A DNA stretch of 64,000 bases. It comes from Lachnospiraceae bacterium. GTDB taxonomy: Bacteria > Bacillota > Clostridia > Lachnospirales > Lachnospiraceae. The notes under the pieces were generated by a model that had not been told where the DNA came from, did no database searches, and was given only the letters and a program-made list of their open reading frames with translations. Location of the stretch: the NCBI GenBank assembly GCA_017619635.1, contig JAFZRZ010000071.1, positions 216,210-280,209 of the forward strand, given 5' to 3'. Position 1 is the stretch's first letter; each line of letters opens with the position of its first letter. The translations under genes were made by a program, and so were the position numbers. This document shows positions 59,484 to 64,000 of this stretch, piece by piece.

Positions 59484-60112
59484 TATATGTATTTTGCGTA
59501 TGCGTTTATCTGTCCTGTCGGATCCAATGATATCCTTATTGATGATAAAGTCTGCTTATCCATAGCCTTACATTCCCGTGTGAGTCTGATAAGCAGATTC
59601 TTGATAGACGGTTCACGCTGAGGCCATGACTTTACAGCAGGCTTGTAATTCTTTGCATAGATATATTTGTTTATCCCGTATGGTTTGATCTTTATGGCAA
59701 GGTTTTTAGTCTTAACATTGTATTCCATCACTGCTGCCGATATGTTCGGACATGCCATGCCTACGATTTCTAAGATGTTTACGACAATATTTATTGCCTT
59801 TTGTGAAGTTATCTTCTTTTGTTTAACAGTATTCTGTCTGTTCGCTTCCTTGTCATAAATGATGAATATGCTCGTTATTAACGCAATAATGCCCGCAACT
59901 GCTGCCACGATGAATAGTTTGCTCTCAAACATGTATCGTTTTATTCCTTCCATGGCGACTTCGGAGGCATTATTAATAATGACTTGAGTTTCCAATAGAC
60001 TGTTGGTGTATATCCTGTCTACACTCTCATATATGAACCAGAACTCAAGTCCGAACATTGTTATGAACCATAAAATGTATAAAGGGACTCTTTTTCGCAT
60101 ACCTTTATCCAA
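59483..60112 (-). CDS. two-span membrane protein, ABC operon
   Basis: 209 residues. One span near residues 10-28 (VPLYILWFITMFGLEFWFIY) and a second near 65-85 (LFIVAAVAGIIALITSIF), followed by a basic cytosolic C-terminal domain. It lies between the 173-residue gene and the transporter with overlapping ends on both sides. An accessory or substrate-recognition role is inferred. Confidence 0.6.
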   Translation of the reverse strand: MDKGMRKRVPLYILWFITMFGLEFWFIYESVDRIYTNSLLETQVIINNASEVAMEGIKRYMFESKLFIVAAVAGIIALITSIFIIYDKEANRQNTVKQKKITSQKAINIVVNILEIVGMACPNISAAVMEYNVKTKNLAIKIKPYGINKYIYAKNYKPAVKSWPQREPSIKNLLIRLTRECKAMDKQTLSSIRISLDPTGQINAYAKYI

Positions 60113-60626
60113 TCTGTTTAAATTCGTATTTCTCGGGGCCGATATAAGACAGCATAAGTGTGATGTCCTGCATCAAACTCTCTCTCTTTTCCTGCGGTTC
60201 ACTCTTAAGAGTTTCTTCCAAATTGGCGATCAGGCTTTGAATGTGCTCCGGGAATTCATCTTCTATGGTCAGATCGACTCTTGCTCTTTTAGAACCCCAA
60301 CCCGGAAGGTCTTTTATTATCTCATCGACCATGAAGTTTCTTATCGCTCTGTCTTTTGCTACGGCTCCTATAATAGTTTTGTAGCTGAAATCAAGCCCAA
60401 CTACTGAATCCTTGAAGCTGGCCTGATAGATAAAATTGCTTTCCTTGTCGAATATTTCAATCTCACCGTTCCTGTTGATGTGTATCCTGATGTTGATAGA
60501 CGACTGATTGTTGAACCTGTCTCGGATCTTCTTGGCAGCAGTCTTAACATCTTTTGAATTTACACATTCTGTGTACTTGGTGTAGTTGTCAAGAAAGACA
60601 CTCATTATCTCTTCTTTGTTTACCAT
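60105..60626 (-). CDS. hypothetical protein, first gene of ABC operon
   Basis: 173 residues from MVNKEEIMSVFLDNY; GAGGTGA lies eight bases upstream, though a closer ATG six bases earlier is possible. Soluble, with IRIHINRNGEIEIFDKES and a C-terminal helical region (ETLKSEPQEKRESLM). Overlaps the next gene by eight bases. Confidence 0.6.
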   Translation of the reverse strand: MVNKEEIMSVFLDNYTKYTECVNSKDVKTAAKKIRDRFNNQSSINIRIHINRNGEIEIFDKESNFIYQASFKDSVVGLDFSYKTIIGAVAKDRAIRNFMVDEIIKDLPGWGSKRARVDLTIEDEFPEHIQSLIANLEETLKSEPQEKRESLMQDITLMLSYIGPEKYEFKQIG

Positions 60627-60714
60627 TTTCATTCACCTCTCATATTCTAAACATGAAAGATATAAAATAAAAAAGAGCTTTATTTTGGACTTTTGTAATA
60701 TAAAAACTTCAAAC

Positions 60715-60744
60715 TTGACGTATCTAACCATTTAGTATATACTA
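60715..60744 (+). promoter_or_regulatory. sigma-A promoter with palindromic operator
   Basis: TTGACG (60715-60720), 17 bases, TATACT (60738-60743). A perfect 12-base palindrome, TAGTATATACTA (60733-60744), overlaps the -10, a natural autoregulation site for the XRE gene downstream. Confidence 0.65.
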
Positions 60745-60771
60745 TTAGTATATAATAGTTGGAGGGTAAAC

Positions 60772-60954
60772 ATGGAAAAACGGTTATCGATCAAAGAAAT
60801 GAGAGAAAAAACTTACCTCTCTCAAAGTAAATTTGCAAATTTGCTCGGAATACCCGTTGCAAATATCTCAAAATGGGAACAGGGGGTGTCAAGTCCTCCT
60901 GATTATGTTCTCAAGCTTATACAGTATTATTTGGAGCATCAGAATCTAATATAA
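60772..60954 (+). CDS. XRE-family transcription regulator
   Basis: 60 residues, one helix-turn-helix domain: YLSQSKFANLLGIPVANISKWEQG is the HTH_3 signature, with the Q-x-x-F and I-S-x-W-E elements. GGAGGG precedes the ATG. Probably binds the palindrome over its own -10. It is followed nine bases later by a 166-residue acidic gene, perhaps a partner. Confidence 0.85.
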   Translation: MEKRLSIKEMREKTYLSQSKFANLLGIPVANISKWEQGVSSPPDYVLKLIQYYLEHQNLI

Positions 60955-60967
60955 GGAGGTGTTGAAT

Positions 60968-61468
60968 ATGATGATGCCTGATTGCAGAAAAGATGATTAT
61001 TACAATGAAGATTTTCTCACTAAAGATGATAAGGAGTTTGTAAGAGGTTTTGACTGGTGTCTTGAAATGGCAGTTGATAACTTCTTTGACAATCTTGACG
61101 TGTATTTTGGAGATGATGAATATCTCATGCATGTATTAAACGAAAAACTGCCAGAGCATATGCAGTCTGAAGAAGAAATCGAGTGGACGTTTGGTGGTAG
61201 AGAAAACACGATCAGAAAGATTGAAACGTATAAGGATCTGTTGCGTTCAAAGCTGATTGATTATGTTGAATCAAATAGAGATGAACTTATAACGTCTATG
61301 ATAGAAAATATGGACGAAGATGTTTATGGGGCTGTTCGAAACCGAGTCCTTAAAGAACATGAGAAGTCGCCTGCTGCCGATAAGAAGGAATATTATGATT
61401 CCAGAAAGTTTGCGGTGACCGGTAAAAAGGAATATAATGGTCCGGAAGAAGATGACAAAGAAAACTGA
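60968..61468 (+). CDS. hypothetical acidic protein next to XRE gene
   Basis: 166 residues from the ATG at 60968 (AGGAGGTG upstream). Strongly acidic and helical (LPEHMQSEEEIEWTFGGREN). Only Cys near residues 4 and 27. Second gene of the XRE unit. No family recognised. Confidence 0.6.
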   Translation: MMMPDCRKDDYYNEDFLTKDDKEFVRGFDWCLEMAVDNFFDNLDVYFGDDEYLMHVLNEKLPEHMQSEEEIEWTFGGRENTIRKIETYKDLLRSKLIDYVESNRDELITSMIENMDEDVYGAVRNRVLKEHEKSPAADKKEYYDSRKFAVTGKKEYNGPEEDDKEN

Positions 61469-61479
61469 ATATTGAACAT

Positions 61480-61512
61480 AAAAAATCCCATGTGTTATGC
61501 ATGGGATTCTTT
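61480..61512. terminator. bidirectional terminator
   Basis: AATCCCAT-GTGTT-ATGCATGGGATT region with A-rich and T-rich flanks between convergent genes. Confidence 0.7.
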
Positions 61513-61552
61513 GTTTAACTCTATATGATATGATTGCAAAAATTATGCTATC

Positions 61553-61942
61553 TTATGAAGCTTTTGCCATTCTTTTTCTTGCATGATTTAACATTTTATT
61601 AAATGCAATCTTATCTGTTTTGTCGATAGTTGCTATAGCATCAGCATAATCCTCTTTGTCAGCATGTTTCTTAAAATATTCCCATGCCTCAACAAAATTA
61701 TCACAGACATCGCAGATAACAACTTCAACCTCTCCCTCGTAATTAATCACTCCACAGGTAGGGATAGAGTCTTTAATAGCGATATCTATATTGAAACAAC
61801 CTGACGCGTAAGAGGAGTTATCTTTTTCTTTTCCTATCTTTTCTAATTCTGTAGGAATTCCCCTGTCTCCTCTCAGACATACTCTGGCAATTCCATTACA
61901 AGGACTCCAACATTCATCAAATAAAGATTTATCTATTTTCAT
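61553..61942 (-). CDS. hypothetical protein
   Basis: 129 residues, AGGAGA before the ATG. Contains several Cys (CWSPCNGIARVC, later VICDVCDNF). Acidic centre, basic end (NHARKRMAKAS). Function unknown. Confidence 0.6.
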   Translation of the reverse strand: MKIDKSLFDECWSPCNGIARVCLRGDRGIPTELEKIGKEKDNSSYASGCFNIDIAIKDSIPTCGVINYEGEVEVVICDVCDNFVEAWEYFKKHADKEDYADAIATIDKTDKIAFNKMLNHARKRMAKAS

Positions 61943-61971
61943 ATTTTTTCTCCTATTCTTTTTGGCAGTTC

Positions 61972-62448
61972 CTATTGTTTTTTAAATACATCTATCATCT
62001 TCTTTAAGATTTCGTTTCTGTCATGAACGACCTGTCCATAATTTACGTGCCCTTTTCTTTTCCTCCATTCGCACAGATAAGGGTGAGAATTGTCAGTTTT
62101 ACCTCTTTCTAGGCAAAAATATGCGTATTTTTCCTTGAACTTACTCATAGTATCATACAGAATGTATGCCTCATAACATAAAGGTTCAACCCTCGGGCTC
62201 GGAAATTTTATTATTTCACATTGAACATCTTCATACATGATAGTCTCTACTGTGATGGTTGTTTTAGAAAAATCATCGTCCATGTTATTTTCTTCCATGA
62301 ACATATGAAATATCTTATTAAGAGACTTTTTATTATCTCTGATGTCCTTTATGAAACTTGATTTAAATCTGTTTAGCAGGATAGGTATCATTCTGTGCTC
62401 AAATTCATACAATGCCCTATCTATATCTGTGTATTCTACATTTCCCAT
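61972..62448 (-). CDS. hypothetical protein
   Basis: 158 residues, AGGAG before the ATG, which is two bases after the stop of the zinc-ribbon gene upstream. Helical, mixed charge. No domain recognised. Confidence 0.6.
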   Translation of the reverse strand: MGNVEYTDIDRALYEFEHRMIPILLNRFKSSFIKDIRDNKKSLNKIFHMFMEENNMDDDFSKTTITVETIMYEDVQCEIIKFPSPRVEPLCYEAYILYDTMSKFKEKYAYFCLERGKTDNSHPYLCEWRKRKGHVNYGQVVHDRNEILKKMIDVFKKQ

Positions 62449-62449
62449 A

Positions 62450-62656
62450 TTACACTCCTATTCCGGAAAAATTATAATTCCCCTGTCTGATCTGTTCGTG
62501 GTCTGCTTCAACGGCCCTGTTGTAATCCGGTCGCTTTCTTTCTTCTTCTTTACATTTCATGCAGATGCAGTCTGTGTTATACATCGACATTGTTCTGCCT
62601 TCTTCAAGGCTTTTGCCGCATCTATCGCATTTTTCCTGTGTGAAAAATTTGTCCAT
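62450..62656 (-). CDS. 68-residue zinc-ribbon protein
   Basis: CDRCGKSLEEGRTMSMYNTD then CICMKC: two CxxC pairs form a classic zinc ribbon. GGAGA before the ATG. Part of a tight four-gene unit running 62985 to 61553. Confidence 0.62.
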   Translation of the reverse strand: MDKFFTQEKCDRCGKSLEEGRTMSMYNTDCICMKCKEEERKRPDYNRAVEADHEQIRQGNYNFSGIGV

Positions 62657-62658
62657 TA

Positions 62659-62985
62659 TTATCTCCTCTCAAAATATTCCAGTATGTTGAATTCTTTATC
62701 ATATCTGTAACATCTTGTTTTATATCCCTTTTGGGCTTCTGTTGAAGTTATGGTAAAGAGTGTTCTCGGTACAGGCGGTTTGCTTGCGTAATCAAGTCCG
62801 GCATTGCCTATCACATTTATATGTGATTCTATCCATTTTCTCGCATACTGGTCGTAATGCTCCTCTACCAGTTCAAGATCGACTACCTCTCCACATGCGC
62901 AACCACATTCAAAAGGTAATCTTCCACTATTCTTTTTTATGAGATTTTCTAACCTCTTATACTCTCCGTCAAGTGTGTAAGCCAT
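62659..62985 (-). CDS. hypothetical protein
   Basis: 108 residues, AAAGGAGA before the ATG. CGCACGEVVDLELVEEHYDQY suggests a metal site; the C-terminus has YKTRCYRYDKEFNILEYF. First gene after the 63008-63047 promoter. Confidence 0.6.
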   Translation of the reverse strand: MAYTLDGEYKRLENLIKKNSGRLPFECGCACGEVVDLELVEEHYDQYARKWIESHINVIGNAGLDYASKPPVPRTLFTITSTEAQKGYKTRCYRYDKEFNILEYFERR

Positions 62986-63007
62986 GTTTTATTCTCCTTT
63001 CATATAT

Positions 63008-63047
63008 AATATGGCAGAAATAAATAATAAATCATATTTTTGTGCAA
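63008..63047 (-). promoter_or_regulatory. TTGCAC-N28-CATATT promoter
   Basis: TTGCAC (63047-63042), 28 bases, CATATT (63013-63008). Confidence 0.6.
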
Positions 63048-63076
63048 AAAAAATAGACCCTAAAACAGAGTCTATT
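63046..63076 (-). terminator. terminator fused to promoter
   Basis: AGACTC-TGTTTTA-GGGTCT then A and eight T leading into TTGCAC. It ends the gene at 63087-63593. Confidence 0.7.
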
Positions 63077-63086
63077 ATGATTTGTC

Positions 63087-63593
63087 TTATCTTGATAGTT
63101 CATGTGCGTCACGAGACATATTCTTTTTCTGGTTCTTTTTCTCTGTGGCAGCAGTAAGAGCTTTGTTTATACTGATCCCCAACTTATTATATCCCAGTTT
63201 TCTCTCGTGCGGACTCTGGCACTTAATCCTATTTATCTCTTTATTGGCAAGATTCATCGCTACGATATTCCTCATCATATCCTTGGTGTCCATATCATCT
63301 AAATTGGGACGGATCTGATTTACCGGGAAGTTCATCATGGCATCACGCTGTTTTGAAGTCATTTCTCCGTTCATGTATGCTATAGCAACAGAGTTCTCAA
63401 AGTCCAGACATTCACTTTTAAGTCTGAACATCAATCTTTCCGACTCTTCATAGACCACTGAATCAGTGCTTTTTGCTACGGCTGATTGCAAATCTCCAAA
63501 TTCTCTTTCAAATTCTTTGAAGCCTCTATATGCTGTATTAAACATTTCCTGTGCGAACGCTTCATCTATCATAGGATTAAGTTCTTGATTCAT
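63087..63593 (-). CDS. hypothetical protein
   Basis: 168 residues, helical, with a basic C-terminus (TEKKNQKKNMSRDAHELSR). AAAGGT lies about 13 bases before the ATG, inside the small gene upstream, which overlaps it by 17 bases. No domain recognised. Confidence 0.58.
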   Translation of the reverse strand: MNQELNPMIDEAFAQEMFNTAYRGFKEFEREFGDLQSAVAKSTDSVVYEESERLMFRLKSECLDFENSVAIAYMNGEMTSKQRDAMMNFPVNQIRPNLDDMDTKDMMRNIVAMNLANKEINRIKCQSPHERKLGYNKLGISINKALTAATEKKNQKKNMSRDAHELSR

Positions 63594-63693
63594 TATTCTT
63601 TTTCGTACCTTTCTTTGATGTTAATTCTAAACTGTATATGTATACTGTGATGAGCAGTATCAGTGCCACAATAGCATCAGTTACTGTGAACAT
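63577..63693 (-). CDS. 38-residue single-span membrane protein
   Basis: MFTVTDAIVALILLITVYIY is a membrane helix, followed by a basic tail (SKKGTKKNNESRT). GAGGTGA precedes the ATG. It overlaps the start of 63087-63593, indicating coupled translation. Confidence 0.55.
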   Translation of the reverse strand: MFTVTDAIVALILLITVYIYSLELTSKKGTKKNNESRT

Positions 63694-63845
63694 CTTATCA
63701 CCTCATTTCTTCATATCTGTAACTTCTGTCTTGTATTTAATATGTAAGATATAAAATGTAATAATCACAATTTATGATATAAATAGAAAAAATTTCCAAA
63801 TCTATAAAAAATTCATATGATTTAGAAGTTAATTTTTGTGTTAAA

Positions 63846-63882
63846 TAAAAAATGCCCCACATTAAGTGGGACATCTTTTTTA
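63846..63882 (-). terminator. terminator of the gene entering from the right
   Basis: ATGTCCCAC-TTAAT-GTGGGGCAT then six T on the minus strand. Confidence 0.75.
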
Positions 63883-63890
63883 TGAATGGA

Positions 63891-64000
63891 TTAATTAGCT
63901 GTTGCAATATCAAACAGACTCATCTGTTTAGCACCGCTTGTGAGCTTGTTATATTTAGCAACCTCTTCCTTGGTCATCTCTCTTGAGGCTCCCTTAAGAA
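63891..64000 (-). CDS. C-terminal end of a protein cut by window end
   Basis: The last 35 residues of a minus-strand frame that continues beyond the window, ending LTSGAKQMSLFDIATAN. The QMSLFD tail is a common ending of plasmid proteins in this lineage. It is too short to classify. Confidence 0.6.
   Translation of the reverse strand, partial: LKGASREMTKEEVAKYNKLTSGAKQMSLFDIATAN

Noticed and set aside
373..63047. TTGCAC as an ordinary -35 box
   Set aside because: The position 17 bases downstream shows no consistent -10, while YATAYT at 27-28 bases is constant across 15 sites.
1..64000. Phage origin for the window
   Set aside because: No capsid, terminase, tail, holin or lysin genes; partition, chemoreceptor and transporter genes fit a plasmid better. 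Regions outside the window could change this.
1..64000. Insertion sequences or transposons
   Set aside because: No transposase, no long terminal inverted repeats with flanking duplications were found.

Overview
This 64 kb window looks like part of a large plasmid, or plasmid-like element, of a low-GC Firmicute, most likely a Lachnospiraceae of the Butyrivibrio type. The evidence is an AT-rich sequence, strong GGAGG ribosome sites, the standard genetic code, an actin-type partition operon, and dozens of small lineage-restricted proteins. I see no rRNA operon, no complete tRNA, no phage structural genes, no transposase and no recognisable replication initiator. Host assignment is inference.

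Layout. 0-16 kb (minus strand): a sigma-70-like factor, a 900-base non-coding block with a probable small RNA, two RecD-type helicases, an orphan C5 DNA methyltransferase, an HNH-acetyltransferase fusion and an OB-fold protein. 16-19.6 kb (plus strand): a partition operon with signal peptidase I, a ParM-like actin, a ParR-like adaptor and an acidic protein. 19.6-33 kb: a secreted nuclease, a PARG-type macrodomain protein, NAD-dependent DNA ligase, a HipA-like kinase pair and many small proteins. 33-44 kb: guanylate kinase, GNAT, HD and PAPS-reductase-like enzymes, a nucleotidyltransferase and a YvyF-like protein. 45-64 kb: a chemoreceptor with triplicated sensor repeats, an RlmN/Cfr-like radical SAM protein, a metallophosphoesterase, HU, an SF2 helicase, PIN-PhoH, and a three-gene ABC/membrane operon. 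An XRE regulator and more small proteins follow.

Three signals run through the whole window. (1) Sixteen dispersed 19-base hairpins match the Cas12a crRNA handle at nearly every position that matters, including covarying stem pairs. All have the same orientation and lie between genes or at gene ends, with no cas genes and no array. They look like solitary-repeat decoys (RNA anti-CRISPR-like) or Cas12a processing sites. (2) Fifteen promoters share TTGCACAAAA placed 27-28 bp upstream of a YATAYT -10 box, and nine more pair the same -10 with TTTTATT at exactly 15 bp. Neither is the usual sigma-A layout, and the sigma-like gene at 462-1439 is the natural candidate reader. Several TTGCAC boxes are fused to the U-tract of the preceding terminator. 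(3) Several leaders are structured: a tRNA-like fold before HU, a three-hairpin element shared by two unrelated genes, and a small RNA displaying anti-Shine-Dalgarno loops.

Most genes are single units with their own promoter and terminator. DNA-handling genes (helicases, ligase, HU, OB-fold, methyltransferase, PhoH) and the partition operon suggest self-maintenance. The sensory, transport and ADP-ribose functions look like accessory cargo. Starts were revised where a ribosome site pointed to a later codon, and several genes under 60 codons were added.
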